From positions 46,750,352 through 46,814,351 of the forward strand of contig JAAONU010000011.1 of assembly GCA_012932295.1 (NCBI GenBank): 64,000 nucleotides of DNA. The letters are read 5' to 3'. The translations under genes were made by a program, and so were the position numbers. Source of the stretch: Cyclina sinensis (Eukaryota > Mollusca > Bivalvia > Venerida > Veneridae). Below the pieces are notes generated by a model, which worked only from the letters and a program-made list of their open reading frames with translations, was not told the DNA's origin and did not search any database. Shown one piece after another: positions 26,297-40,633 of the stretch. Numbering within the stretch: position 1 is the stretch's first letter; the number at the start of each line of letters is the position of its first letter.

Positions 26297-27384
26297 TTAA
26301 CATATTTACATCATTTTAATCAATGCAATGTTCAAGAACATAGTATAGTATGATAAGCGTCATACCCATTGCAACTTTGAATTTGACAATTACTGAAATC
26401 ATTTAACGCATTTCACTGGAAAACAACTGGCAGAATCAGTACATAGCTCTTACTTTGATCAACAAATAGACTGCACCAAGCCAGAAACTCAAGAACTTTT
26501 TGTATTAAATTGGCTATTACATATCTAAAGAGAATTATGTTGCTGTTTTCATGCAAACCCGTAATAAAGCATTCTGTTTTGGAACAGCGCCATATGCGTA
26601 TTATAAGTAACTGCAAATGGAAACCAACATTGACTGACTAAACTGAGATAATTCTAAGCCATTTCCAGAGGTTGTTACGGCTAACATTGATGCTTACATA
26701 TAACAAACTAATTCTAAGATTATTATCACAAAATTTATGAAGGTACAACGACAACAATATTTAAATCTACTCAATATGATTTTCATTCATTTAAGATACC
26801 TTCGTCGGTTGTAAAGTATATCAGATATACAAGAATACGACTTATGTTCCTTCAATAATTTCTTTACACGTAACGATGTGTAATTGTATTTTAATTGCAA
26901 ACGTTATTGATAAGGTTAGACTGAATGCATACACGTTGTGGTATAAAACATCATAAATCAAAATTTGATTTATTATCAAAGAAGAAAGAGCATATCAAAT
27001 CTTGAAAATATCTAAAATTCCAAGAATTTCTTTCAATTATTTCTGATATTGAGTATAAAATTTGTTCAGTGCTCGGAATGAAAAAAATGTAAACACACGT
27101 ACGCCTGTAACGTGAATATTAAGTCAAAACTAATGTACTAGTATTCAAAACTAACGTAATGAAATGATTATTTTCTGGTTGAGTTACATTTTTTCTACAT
27201 ATATTTCTATCCTTTGACAGTGTTTAACAAATAATTTTAAGTTTCCATGAAGTAAATTTGTTCATACATTTTAGCATTTTTATACAACTAGAGTCTTTTA
27301 TGTTGTATAGTTTTGAATTCAATCAAGTCAGAGTTCCTTATTTCATCGTATGAATTACTTCTAATAAATAAAAAAGAAGGAAGA

Positions 27385-27440
27385 GACAGACGGACGGACA
27401 AGGCGGCGACTAAATGCAACCCGTTTGGGAGCATAAAATA
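27385..27440. repeat. Possible fragment of a dispersed repeat
   Basis: The GC-richer string gacagacggacggacaaggc, then ggcggcgacta and cccgtttgggagcata, stands out from AT-rich surroundings and resembles gacggacggac-type repeats I associate with bivalve genomes. Boundaries are not visible. Confidence 0.3.
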
Positions 27441-27597
27441 TATATACAATCAATGAAACCGATTAAGATCCATTACATTTATCAAAATACTAATTATCGC
27501 GTTGAAAGGAAAAAATTTCTTCAACAGAAGCAAGACAACAGTAATTAAACTACCTAGTTTTTTGTATTATGTTCTGATGGATGCTTCTCGTATTTTT

Positions 27598-28376
27598 GTC
27601 TTGCCTCATTGTAAGTCTGTCTAGCCTTTTTTATAGTCAAATTCATACGAAGGCTTATGTCTTGCCTCATTGTAAGTCTTTCTAGCCTTTTTTATAGTCA
27701 AATTCATACGATGGAATATGTCTTGCCTCATTTTAAGTCTGTCTAGCCTTTTTTATAGTCAAATTCATACGAAGGCTTATGTCTTGCCTCATTGTAAGTC
27801 TGTCTAGCCTTTTTTATAGTCAAATTCATACGAAGGCTTATGTCTTGCCTCATTGTAAGTCTGTCTAGCTTTTTTTATAGTCAAATTCATACGAAGGCTT
27901 ATGTGTTGCCTCATTGTAAGTCTGTCTAGCCTTTTTTATAGTCAAATTCATACGAAGGCTTATGTCTTGCCTCATTGTAAGTCTTTCTAGCCTTTTTTAT
28001 AGTCAAATTCATACGATGGCTTATGTCTTGCCTCATTTTAAGTCTGTCTAGCCTTTTTTATAGTCAAATTCATACGAAGGCTTATGTCTTGCCTCATTGT
28101 AAGTCTGTCTAGCCTTTTTTATAGTCAAATTCATACGAAGGCTTATGTCTTGCCTCATTGTAAGTCTGTCTAGCTTTTTTATAGTCAAATTCATACGATG
28201 GCTTATGTCTTGCCTCATTGTAAGTCTGTCTAGCCTTTTTTATAGTCAAATTCATACGAAGGCTTATGTCTTGCCTCATTTTAAGTCTGTCTAGCCTTTT
28301 TTATAGTCAAATTCATACGAAGGCTTATGTCTTGCCTCATTGTAAGTCTGTCTAGCTTTTTTATAGTCAAATTCAT
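27598..28376. repeat. 61-bp tandem repeat, about 13 copies
   Basis: Units start gtcttgcctcattgtaagtc and contain gtctagccttttttatagtc and aaattcatacgaaggcttat. They differ at a few recurring sites (cattg/catttt, gtctg/gtctt, agcctt/agcttt, gaagg/gatgg). The variants recur in runs: copies 2-3 and 7-8 carry the same combination, which suggests blocks were duplicated together. The last copy is truncated at aaattcat. Confidence 0.95.
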
Positions 28377-28849
28377 GTTGCTTTCTTTTTATGTTTTCAT
28401 TCTGATACCAAAACGTCCTTGAACACTTTGTATTTAAACCTAAAGGATTTTAATGATTATATAATCTGTGAATAATAGAGTTTATGAGTTATTGTTTTGT
28501 TATATTGCATCATTAGTTTATACTTTTATCATAATTAATAATATTCTCAAAAACATCTTGTTTGTTTTGTTCCCAAAAATATTTTCAGAAATAAATCTGA
28601 AATTTTTCATCTTGTTTTAATTTGAGCTTATAATGAAGCAAGCAGTGTCTATTTTGAAAGATGTTAATAATATCTAGTTTGAAGTTCAAAATGTAACAAC
28701 ATATTTTATGTGTACAAAACAGATAGTCAACTGAGCGACTGAGGAGACATTTTTGCGTGACATTTGTCCGATTCCATCCAAAGGAAAAAAGACCCCTTAC
28801 AGTCATTATATTTAGATTTTGTGGTGTCAATGATTTTGAAGCCCAAGGT

Positions 28850-28918
28850 TTTTTTCTCATTTTTTTGTTTTGTTTTTTGTTTTGTTTTGTGTTTTTATTT
28901 TTTTATTTTTTTTTTTTT
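28850..28918 (-). repeat. T-rich tract, possible reverse-oriented poly(A) tail
   Basis: About 70 bases of almost pure T and G (ttttgttttg motifs), directly followed by ggtgggggaccttgtcttg. It could be the poly(A) end of a minus-strand retrotransposed sequence starting further right, but no family was recognised in 28.9-29.6 kb. Confidence 0.3.
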
Positions 28919-31900
28919 GGTGGGGGACCTTGTCTTGAAAATTTCTCTGAAGATCGAGATTTCTGGTAAAAAATAATACTAGATTAAAAAGTCAGTAAAA
29001 CAATAATATTTTCCTGTATAATTTACCTTACTCGAGGCGGGATATCAAAATCTGTAAAAATCAACATGAATTTTATATGCTGCTGTTTGCAGCTCTATCA
29101 TTTTTAAATGATTCAAAATCATCTAAAAATGTAGACAGCATAGGGGGATATAAACTTTATACCAGTTATTAAGTCACTACCGTTTTGAAGACCTTTAAAT
29201 AAAAATCAGTTTTTCACTGCTTAACTGTTGATCTTAAACCTATTTCATTTCAGGCTCATTAATCCCCAAAAATGCTACTATTTTTTATTTCTCAAAAGCT
29301 TTTTACTTTTAGTGTACTGTTACAATTTCCAAAATGGTACTCAATAGCCATACAGTTGAATCATATTTTGTTTCTTTTCCTTTTTGGCCTCTAGTAGAGA
29401 TATAGCGAATTGGTATTTTGTATGGATGTCAAAATACCACTTTGTTTACATTTTGCTACTTTAATAACATTTAATTCATATTCAGCGCAAATATCTTCAA
29501 ATGATAAGCATTTAAAATGCCCTAAATCCATTATTTAAATATTGTAAAACATATTTTTGCCTTTTCTTGTGAGAAAAAATTGTAGTCATGGGCCTTTAAC
29601 GTGTCAATGATAGTTTTATTAGAAAAAGGGAGAGAAATAGGTAATACTTAGCACGACTTAATAAATGCTAATCAATTTTTCAACTGTTTTAACTAAAGGA
29701 GAGGAAATGCTTCGACAGTGGCATTGATAGAAGGATAGTTTCTTGAGTTAGAGTTACATTCTTTAAAAGATAAAAAAAACAATGAATAAAGAACAAAGTA
29801 AGTTCGATTTAACATTTTTTTATATTAAAAAGAATTTCGTTATATTTAACCAATATCCCTGAATTTTTATATGGTAAATTTGTTTTGATTTAAGCATTAT
29901 CCTGACACATTTGTTACTGAGCACTGAAACAAAAGCAGCAGATTTATAAAACGAGAGAATGCTGATAGCATGCATCTACTTTTTCATCTTGCTTATTGGT
30001 TCAAATTATATTTTGACCACTGACTCCGGTCAGCTAGAACGCTGATTAACTCTTAAAAACAATCATCAAATTTGCAAAAAAGCTTCAACGCAACTGGACA
30101 AAATATAATTTCAACTCCTAATGAATTAGTGACAATCGACAAAAAAGGATGTCAAATAGCCGTTCGGACTGTGTTTACTGTAACTTATTTGCGTACAATT
30201 CATCTGCATGAGTGATTCGCAGGTAGAAAAAAATGCAGCAAAGCATTTTTATTTCAGCTGTAAAGGAAAACAATGCTTACATGTTTGGTTAACTAATGAA
30301 AATTCAAAAGACAATCTGGACATATCTGTTGTTGGAAAAGTTAATATTGTTTGGATATTTTACATTAATTCATATTCGTTTTGACAAGTGGTTGATATCG
30401 AGAAGTTACAAGTACAGCTTTTGTTGTTTAACCAATCCCTCCTTTTATTATTTCTGCAATCCTAATGAGAAAGTATTTCATTGAATGAAACGGTTCTTTT
30501 TCCTAGCTTCGATCTTGCAAATAGCAAGAAGGTATAAGAAAGTTGCTAATACCAATAAAAAGTAGGCGATCGAACATCTTACAGCTTTTTCAGACTTGTT
30601 TCCACTTCAGTATTCATTCCATAGTCGATCTGTTGAGTGCAACAACTTCCACATCATAATGAGTACTCCCAACACTCGTTTACTATATATTAATCAGACA
30701 GGTTATGTCCTTTTCTTTTTGCATCAATTTCTCTGGAGGCAATTTACGAAAATAAAACTGTCTGATATAATTCTGGTCGTATTTCATTTTTCCAGCATTG
30801 GGTTATTTTCAAATTTGTTTCAGACATACTAACGCATCCACTAAACATATCTGGCATGTGCATGCATATAACATCTTATTTTCTTGCACATATTTCAAAT
30901 ATTAAAGCATGTTTCTGAAATTAAGAGCTTCTCTTTGGATGATTTTATTGCTCTGTCTGAATGTTAATGCCAAACCAATTGTCTGAATCGGTGCACTTTC
31001 CTCACTAAATCATTGAAAAAACGTGCCAAAACTCGAAAACGCATTACGGTGCGTAATTCAAATAAAACTAAAACATATGAAATGTGCATTTGTATACAAT
31101 CAGTATCTTTTTTGTTTATTAATTTCAAAATATGTGAAGAATGTAACTATATACGACCAGATCAATTGCAGAAATGAGTATGTATTTTAAAATGCACCAT
31201 GTAAATGGACACAAATATGGCCTAGTGTTTTCGAAATCATGACAACTGTAATTTTTGTTATATCACAGAGAGAAACCTCTCCCTCATTCATCTATAAATA
31301 AAATTATTATAAGATGTACTGCTGTCTAGTTGAAGATATACATCTGTTTGATGTAGCAACATTTGTGTTTATCCAAGTGTTGTTTTCTGGTGTAGATAAT
31401 AAGAACATGAAACAGCCGTTTCACAAGCGGCAATGCATTTTAAAACTGTATGTTTTATAGGATAAAATGGCAACTATTCTTAAAGCACACCCTCATTACT
31501 TTATAAATATGTCTTTCCGCCCATAATTTCCTTTAAAAAAACTGAATAATTGAATGTTGTTAGAGACCGAGTGAGAATGCAGTCAACACCCTTTGTGAAT
31601 ATAGTTTTATTTCTACAAATCATCAAAAGGTTGATTAATAAAATTAATGACGAGTGATTGTCTTGGTGATTTTTGGATTTCTTTGATTTAAAAAAAAATG
31701 ATATAATGATTATACTTATTGTCTATCATTTCAAAAAAAGTTAAAATAACTTTATATTTGTCTTCTACACCTATATCAGGCTGTTTATTTAGATGCATGT
31801 CAGGGAATTTCCTGTTTATCACCTTTCCGTTTTCTAAAGTCTGCGCACCTGTTGCTTCATGAATATAAAACAGACTTCTTGCACAGTTAGAATTTAAAGC

Positions 31901-32890
31901 TGGTCTTAAAACTCAAATTTTTTATAAGTTTCCGTAAGCCTAGGATGAATATTTTTTCTAAGTTTATCTGATACTGTCTTCAGACTAACTTTCCGTACAG
32001 CTGTTCTTTCATATCATGATTTAATAAAAGGTTTCCTTTTTTATCCACTGACGGAATCATCACTCTGCCATGCGAATCACATTTCGAATAGAAATTAAAA
32101 AGAAATAGATACATGTCTCGCCGAAAATATAAAACACTTATTCGATTCTCAATATGAACACCAAAAAACATATTTTTCTTTTCAATACAACGAGTGGAAG
32201 TTTGAAATGATCAGTAGATGTCTGTTAAAAACCTCAGTTTAGATTTAAGTCATACGTTAAGACTGTTGCTTAAAAAAATGTCAGGATAGCATATACCCGA
32301 TTCAGGATATTTTTCACTTAACCCATAGCATTATCTTTCATAAGTAACCGATTTCTTTTCTTGCAAAATACCTTCTTTCAATGTACATTCAAAATAAAAC
32401 AAATCTAACAAAGACTATTATAATGGTTTCTCTAAATATCTAAGTAAATATAGAAGTACAAAATGATATACTAATATTTAATAACGTAACATTTTACGTA
32501 CAAGAGAATCGTTTGCACTTCTTTTCTTTTAGCTTTTTATATACTTTGCAATATCTATAAAGACAGACGATTGGAAAGGACGTAAATTACAAGTTAATTA
32601 TTAAGAGTGTTGTTGAACGAAACTTAATTCTTTTTCACTATTGTCCCATTGAAAAATTTACCATTAAGTATTGCTGATTGATTTTGTGATAGAATTTCTC
32701 ACTAAGCTGTGCTTCTAACCATTAAATTGATAAGACTGTGATCCCTTTCTCTGGAAATGTGAATATTATTGTTCTGAATGATGAAAGGTAATGATAACAT
32801 AAACATCAGTCAAAAATATATTTATTTTTATCATCTAAAAAATAACTTGTGCAATGAACATAACAATTCATTGCACACGTTTGTTCTCCT

Positions 32891-33010
32891 AACAGTTTAC
32901 CTTGAAATCACTGGCTTTTTAATTCATTGGAAATTCGAGTGACGAAAGAACTATAACAGGCTTTAAGCCAGACTGTAATGTTTAATGTTAGCCGATGAAT
33001 TTATCATTTT
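32891..33010 (+). repeat. Module B, copy 4 (diverged)
   Basis: Retains agtttaccttgaaatcac, ggaaattcgagtgacg, tgtaatgtttaatgtt and gatgaattt in the same order. The second half is lost or too diverged to follow. Confidence 0.45.
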
Positions 33011-34815
33011 CAAAACGCAATTTAAAAAGTGAAAATTTAATTTCATCTGTAATTAAACTCATTTGACCTCCTTTCCCACCAATGCCAAGTTACGGCGATT
33101 TATATTATCCAAAAACATTGGTTATAATATGAATCCTTGATAATATATGTCAGCAGTAGAATGTGCCAGCAAGTACATGGTCTGAATTTGTTCAATGTTC
33201 ATCAAATATTTTTATCTCAAATTTATCATTTGAAAGTTGTGTCTTTTAATATCTCTAAATCAGACGATAATGATAAAATATTTGGCCACACAACAATTGA
33301 TATTGACTTGTAAGCCTTACATTTCCTTTGTTATGTTTTCTTTTTTTTCTCAGATTATTTGTAAGCTCTATCTCTGATAGTGGCATCAGTAAACAAGAAA
33401 ATAAACAGGTGATTGTTTGACAACATTTCCTTACTAACTGACAGCTCACCTGTAGACCCTGGTCAAAACAAAGCCTCAGTTCATCATTGCAGTCCTCAGT
33501 TGTACAGAATATTATCATTCGAAGGTAATCAGGCATTCTGTATGTCAGAAAAATAATAGTTAGATTTTTTAAAAATATTTTGTCTATTTATTCATTTTGA
33601 CATGGTTTTCTGTATTAGTGAAACTGTTTAACTCTTGGTCTCTTATAATAAAATTATTCTTACAGCGAAATTTCTAAATAATGAACGCTGCTCATTTGCT
33701 TTAAAATGTTACGTCAAAGCTGCACTCGGAATTTATCATATATACTCATAATCTGGATATATGGCTCTCAAGAAACACATGCGTAAGTGTGTACACAAAA
33801 AGCAAAATGGAAAGATTTGGGATTATTGAATTCCCACCGATATTTGAACATAAATATACATTGTATTATATTTTTTATAAATTGCAGATATTAGCATATA
33901 ACACCAACACTCATACATGTTCCAATATGTTTCATTCTCATTTATACAGATGGTGTTAACACTTACTGGAAAAATGCGATGATATTATTTATACAAATGC
34001 TGAAATTTAAAACTATAGTCTTTTCTGTACTAAAAGCTGGCAATCTCAACGCAAAAAACATGTAGACGGTAGAACATAGAAAGAATCTAGCACCTAGAAA
34101 CAACTGCAACTTTTAACTGACTAAATCTTTGTATCAGAGCAGTCATTAGTCACTCATTTGGTAAGAAATTGGGCTAAAGAAAAACTTAAAATATAGAACC
34201 TAAATAGAACTATTTTATAAAATCAACATTAATCATTTACTTCACCAAAATGGCTACTTAAATTAAGTATTTAAAAAAATAAGAATAAGATTTTAAAAAC
34301 AGCAATGTACGCAAATAGTGACGTGCTAAATTGCTTGATGCAAATCTATACTGTGCAACGACAATGATTTGGAAAATGTTTTTTTTAATGTATCATTTAC
34401 ACAAATATAGGATCAAATGATTTTATGCATATTTTTGTAGGGAAAGATGACCTAATCAGTTGGATCGGTATATTATTATTAAATGTTCCAACTACTTTTA
34501 AAGACGTTACCCTGAGTTCTGTACTGATAGTCTCATTGCTAGTGTCTTTTCAGCTTTATTTATTTATAAAATTTGCCTAGGAAAGGCCAGTGTGTTTTGT
34601 TTTCCATTCCCATTATTACTTGTCATCTTGCACAAATCCTTGTTGTATGAAAAAATATAGAATCTCAGAAGCTAGCTCATACTGGAATTGTTTCAAAATG
34701 AAAAACAAATTTATGCTGTCTAATTTGTATGTGACTTTGGGACTTTCAGATGTAAAGTTAGATAACTCATGATATTTTTCTCTAAATAGATATAACTGGA
34801 ATTTTTCATAGTGAA

Positions 34816-34996
34816 TGTTAACACCGCTTCTGACAAACTAATTGCTCTATAACCATTTATTCCCTGGAAAGAGTTTTTGCAGTATAATTATTGACGTAAA
34901 ATACGCTGTTGGCATGCACAACTGCCTTGCAGAAAGCCTTTAGTACTTACAGAATTACAGTGGTGAATACTGAGATAATCCAGTAAGCTGAAACAC
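34816..34996 (+). repeat. Module C, copy with broken frame
   Basis: Nucleotide match to the 25 kb and 40 kb copies (tgttaacaccgcttctgac, aaactaattgctc, tttttgcagta, gttggcatgc, gagataatccagtaagct, aaacacg). The frame shared by those two copies is interrupted by stops and shifts here. Confidence 0.6.
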
Positions 34997-36905
34997 GACA
35001 AAAAGTTAGTTGTTTATTTTGTGTTGTCTGTTAATTGATTTTGCTTCTTGTCAGCAATGTCTTGGTTAAATCTGAAATAGTTTTATATAGTAAAACTCCT
35101 AATGATTTATCTGAATCGAATGTTAAACATTTTCTGTTAACATATACAACCAAACAAGTAACAAGAAAGAAATAAAAAAGGAACATTTTTATTCTGACAT
35201 AAGTTCATTGGCACAAAAATCACAATTTATGAGAAAAACAAGTAAACAACATAAACTTAAGCTTCAAAATTACTTTTCAATAAAATACAACCATACAAAA
35301 TTGTGACGGTGGACCATTTTGCAGATATTACAGACATGTTGGCTTTCAGATGTGCATTAGATAGTCAAGTTGGCGCTTGAAGGCGGTTCGATATCTTGAT
35401 GAGAAGTTGCGCAAACTCTTTTATAACACATTAATAAAAATGGTGTATTACTTTCTATCTGTGCCTATATCAGAAAAGACATTTTAAATGAGGAAAACTG
35501 GAGACTATTTTGTCGATCATGTTAAATTATTTCTACATTATCTTATTCTATATAAGTTCACTTTAGTTTCAGACATTTTAACTAACGCCTTCGTTATTAT
35601 TTATATATATATAACATTTATAAAGACAGACATTGAAAGTGTTTTTGCAGAAAATATTTAATTATTCATACAGATCTAAAAGACCAAAGAATGTTTCTGT
35701 AAATTTGAAGCTTAATTTTGGTATGCATTGTTCTTATATTATGCAAGTTACAAACAAACCTGAAAATTGAAAACAATTTCACTCATTACTACGAGAACCG
35801 AACCAGTAACTTCTAAAATTGAATTTCCAAAGCGAAAGAGTGAAATGCACATAATTTTCTATAAATAAAGCGTAATGAGGATTGAGTTATGAGCCTTTTC
35901 AATTTTACTGCTTGAATTATTACGTGTTTCAAAGGTTATCATAAAACAAGCTAATCGTCTCGGGAAATGTCTGCAACAAAATAAAGTAAGGACAGGCAAG
36001 TCGTAATTTAGATGACAACAAAAATACAAACGTCATGATTTTTAAGCAAACAAAAAGAAACAAGTTACCTCCAAAGATACAAACAAAAGTATAACAAGAT
36101 GTACCAACACTGGAGACAGACACCTGTTTGATAAAGCAAAATCTATGTTAATTAGAGTGTTTATATACAGTGACTATTAACTTCTGCTTTTAACACCTGA
36201 AAACTTTAATTTGCACTACAGAACCTCCCCTCTTGCCTCAACATGTGGGTAAATGGGAATTTTTGCATCAGTTGCAAGCAAAAAGAACATACTAAATTCA
36301 AAACAGAAAAGTATCATTGTGTAAATACAAAAAATATCTTAACATTGTCTGCTTTTAAATGAAGAACAAGTGTCGATGTGCACATCATTCGCTTTCTAAT
36401 GAAGAGCAAGTGTTATTTTTCTGTGCAAACGAATGGTATTAGACTGAAATAAAAAATAAAAAAAACCTCTAATTAATTCTTGAAAATTGTAAACAGTAAA
36501 AAGTGAGGTAAAAATAAAGTTTAATATTTAAAGAAATACTTAAGTAAATCTGTTGGTACATTTTTTTTTTAAATCTTCAATGTACTTTCAAAAAGAAGGG
36601 TGCAAAGAAAGATGCAAGAAGACAAAAAACAGAGATAAAAGATAATATATAACAGCTGTTTCATTAAAAGGGTAATGAGCGGTTTTGCTGCTTGGCATTT
36701 GTTATAAAGTCCCACCAAGTTGCACTTTTAAACTTTTTTTAAACTGATGAAGAAAAACAGGCTTTCCTTTTCCTTTTCTTTAGTATATTATTGTTTGGTG
36801 TGTTCAAAAGCAACGATAACAGACATCAGACAGAAGTGTTTTGAACTTTTATTATCACCCTAAGAATCTTGAACAGTGTGTTAAAGAAACAACTGCAGAC
36901 TTTGT

Positions 36906-37110
36906 TTGCTAAAGTTGTTTATCTCTAAGTCATTAGCCGTTCTATTCACGTAAAACTACAGGTGACTCAACAACCAAAAAAACTGAACATTAAAAAATGA
37001 TCAACAGATGCTCTGGATGTTAAACATAACAAGTGTAAGAACTCAACATCAATTACAAACCAAGAAAATTGGCCAGTGAACATGCGTGTAGGAAGTACAG
37101 ATTTGTTCTT
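36906..37110 (+). repeat. Module B, copy 5
   Basis: Shares aagtcattagccgttc, acaggtgactc, caacagatgctctggatg, ttaaacata, actcaacatcaattac and gaaaattggcc, and ends in agtacagatttgttctt as in copy 1. Module D follows after about 800 bp. Confidence 0.65.
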
Positions 37111-39922
37111 GTGCAAATTAAAAATTGTTTAACCATTTTAGAGCAAGGATTATCGGATTATTTGCATCAGAAACATTGCAAAAACAAAACCAGTATCTAT
37201 TTCTGTTCAACGACTTAATTAGTCTTGTAATATTTCAAATTTAAATTTAAAAGAAGGTTATTATTCAAAAACGGTTAGACTTACCAATTTTTTAAAGTTG
37301 TAGATAGAAAGACTTTAAAAAAGCAAAACAAAATTTAACCTCAGCGGTTTTAAATCCACCCTGAATTCGTTCCTCAGCCTTTGGAAAAGTTTTGGCATTT
37401 TAGTTAAGATAGAACGTTAACACGCAGACTTTACGATGTGCAAACATGTTACGGTTTCGATTGAGTCGCATGTTTCGATTTTTAGTCAATTATGTGATCC
37501 GTGTGAACTTCTTATGATCAGAATATGATCTTTTACTTTGCTGAAGACTGAAACTATTTTTTTTTAAAATGTGATATAGCTCAATCTTAAAATGTAACTT
37601 AAAATGATGTATAAGGACTCTACAATGCGTTTTACTGTGTTCTATCCTGTTTGCAACATCTAGGATTGTGAGATCCGAAAGCAAAAGTTATCCACGGATG
37701 ATAGTTTGACAACATCTCTGTATAAGTTGTCAGTTTACCTGTAGTTTCGGGTCAAAACAAACATCTATCTGGAATACAATTTATCGACTCGTTCGCACGA
37801 AAATAATTCTTGGTAATTTTCATTTTTGTCCTGTATTTTATACTTCATTTTTCCACATGGACGTTTATTCTAAGACTTTGTATCTTTATTGGAGCTCTTT
37901 GGTGTAAAGTGACATGACTATTGTTTTAAAGCTTGTGGTGCCTGTAAGTTTTTCATTATATTTTGCTGCATGCTGTCGGAATCCATGCTATGATGATATA
38001 GATCCTTTGTGTGTGTTTTACAAAAAGTTGCCTGTACAACATTTGATCTTTACTCTAGCAGAACTGAAAATATAAAGCATAAAGAGCAGATCATAACATT
38101 ATTTTTTCTTAAGTGCAGTTCAATAATAAAACAATTGAGAAATTTTGGAAGCTTAAAACTCCCGTTATTTCCTATGTTATTGTCAACTTGTATTGGACAA
38201 ACGTATTCATTTCAAGCTCTATTGAGGTTTTTTGTACTTACAGATAGTAGAATGTGGAAAAAGGCATGGTATTGAAGAATTAAAAGGCAGGCCTAGACTA
38301 TAGCTACTTGCTCGCTATGTTGTTATCTGTTTCGTTGTTTTTGGTTTCTTGTTATTTACCCCATCACTAATATAAACTCTACGTTTCTGACTGTTCAGGG
38401 TGAAACTTGTTACACGTATAAGATAATAAAAATGTGAAACACAGAAAGATTATAGCAATGTAATGTTTTTATCTTAAATGAATGTTTCCATATTTGTAAT
38501 AAACTTTTTTTCATAGGAAAATTGTCAAGAAAGCGATAAATATTTTTTTACTAACATGCACCTTTAATGAAAACACATTACTAAACGGCTTTCTTAGCAA
38601 GAGCAAGAAAACAATGCACTAGAATAAGCAGTAAACAGACAAAGTTATTCCCTCTTTAGATGTATAAGACCTCTTGCTGTCTCTTGCCTAATGATTTCAG
38701 AAATCATACACTCCTTTCTGTTGGATGTTTTCATATTATGAAAATTTGACAATCGATACAACAAGTAATTTAGCCTGCAGTTTCATGTGATAACTGAACA
38801 TGGTAAAAAGTTTGTTTTTAGTTTTTGTACCTGAATATTTTTCTGAATAAGTTTACCATTACAAGACCAAATGTATTTATTCTGTGTACATTTCACTTCT
38901 CATAATAGTTGTAACTGATTCTATCTTTTGTTAATTTTAGACCTAAATCACCTTCTTCACACTTTAAATCACGCAAACTGTTATTTCAGACATACAAAAA
39001 CACGCAAGCATTGTTTCGAATTTTAATGGTTACCTATAATTAATTGGAAATTTATTGACGCATTTTCAGAGACATTGAAATAATTTCTGACGGAGAACAT
39101 GCGCTAATTAAGAATAAAATAGATGGAAATCAAAAAACTTTTGTAACTAAATGAATAAGTATATCTAGAAAATATTTCAAAGTTCTCGTTAAGTGAGAAG
39201 TCAAAACGAACATACTAAGCACTATTAATCTTAAATCAGAAAACAAACGTTGAAATAACATTGATATAGCTGTTATAAATAACACTTACAGTATCATAAT
39301 ATTAACAAAATATCATTAAAGAACACGTCTCAAGAAGTTGAATTGTATTGCATAAGATGCAGACAAATCATCAAAATGAAGTCAAAGAGAAATTCTATGA
39401 CAGCCGCTTGGTTTTTTTTTCTCTTTTTTCCCCCTTTTTTAATGTATCATTATTTCATGAGGTATCTTAGATGTTTTGAATATACATGTATATAAAAGAA
39501 ATAGTACTGAGCAAGATCGGGGAAACTGATTGCAAGGAGCCTGGTGGTTTAAAACTCACAACTCTCGTTGCATGCTTCTTGTCCACACGCAAATGTAATA
39601 TTAAAATGATAGAAAAAAGACCCAATGTATTTGAAACCTTAACACGAATTAATGACAGTTGATGTAAGGTGAGTTATCACGTTTATAAAAAAAATACAAG
39701 TTCGAACGGGACAAATATTACTTCCCCTTAGTTAAACATCACTTCACAACAAATATTTTATAAAAAAAAAAAAAAAAAACTCGTCTTTCTTATCTTTGTA
39801 TTTTCATTTTTCAGTGTGCCTGGCATACAAAAATAACACAGACAACAGGTATTAAGTTTATATTTTCATTTCATACTAAGAATATTATACAGAGTGACAG
39901 AAATAAAAACAAACCTTATTTA

Positions 39923-40060
39923 CTTAAACCGTTTATCTTGAAATCATCAGCAATTCTTTTACAGGAAAGTATGTTCTGTATTTTGATTACCACCAGCATA
40001 TGAAATCATTTACCTAAGGAAATGTACCATCAACTTGCGTTAAGGAAATACAAATTTATT
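39923..40060 (+). repeat. Module B, copy 6
   Basis: Begins cttaaaccgtttatcttg, then aatcatcagcaattc and tacaggaaa, and ends taaggaaatacaaatt. The middle is shortened. Module C follows after about 520 bp. Confidence 0.55.
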
Positions 40061-40446
40061 AAGAAGCAACATACTGAAATCAATCGTGTGATTTTAGAGA
40101 AAAGGTATTCAGATGGTAGGTACCAGTGACTGAATTCGCGTCACCATTGCTCGTGAACTGGAATGCCGTCAGAGAATAGAAGCAATGATATTTTTATCAA
40201 ATAAGTTTATCTAGTTTCACATTTATTTAAAAATATTCCACTGGACTATAAAGCCCATGGTGGCAAACATATACAAAACATATAGCGAACAGTGAACATA
40301 AAAATGGAGAAGGCATGTCGAAAAAATATCGATATATTAAAACATGAGAACTATAAATGGGCGTCCCGTAGAATTAAAAAAAAGCTTCATATACCAACTT
40401 GAACAATTTATAATGATGTGTTCTCAAGGATTAAATGGCTACGTGA

Positions 40447-40633
40447 CTGTTAACACCGCTTTAGACAAACAAATAACCCTGCAAAAAATTCATTTGCAGC
40501 AAACATTTTGTAGTAAATCTATTGACGGAAAAACTGTTGGCATGCTCGTAGGTATCTTAGATTCATGAAAACGCTCGGTAATGACAGAGTTACGAGAGGT
40601 GAAACCAGAGATAATCCAGCAAGCTAAAACACG
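40447..40633 (+). repeat. Module C, copy with mostly open frame
   Basis: Shares tgttaacaccgctttagac, gtaaatctattgacgg, gttggcatgctcgtaggtat, atgacagagttacgagagg, gagataatccagcaagct and aaaacacg. The frame 40344-40568 matches the 25 kb copy residue by residue until a TGA just before the MTEL..EV segment, which then continues in the same frame. Confidence 0.6.

Noticed and set aside
31980..32171. 63-codon minus-strand frame with a coding-like C-terminal half (KKGNLLLNHDMKEQLYGKL)
   Set aside because: No clear acceptor or donor and no recognised family; possibly an old transposon or gene fragment, too weak to call.
33255..33536. 93-codon minus-strand frame over module D
   Set aside because: Other module D copies carry stops in the corresponding frame, so coding is not supported.
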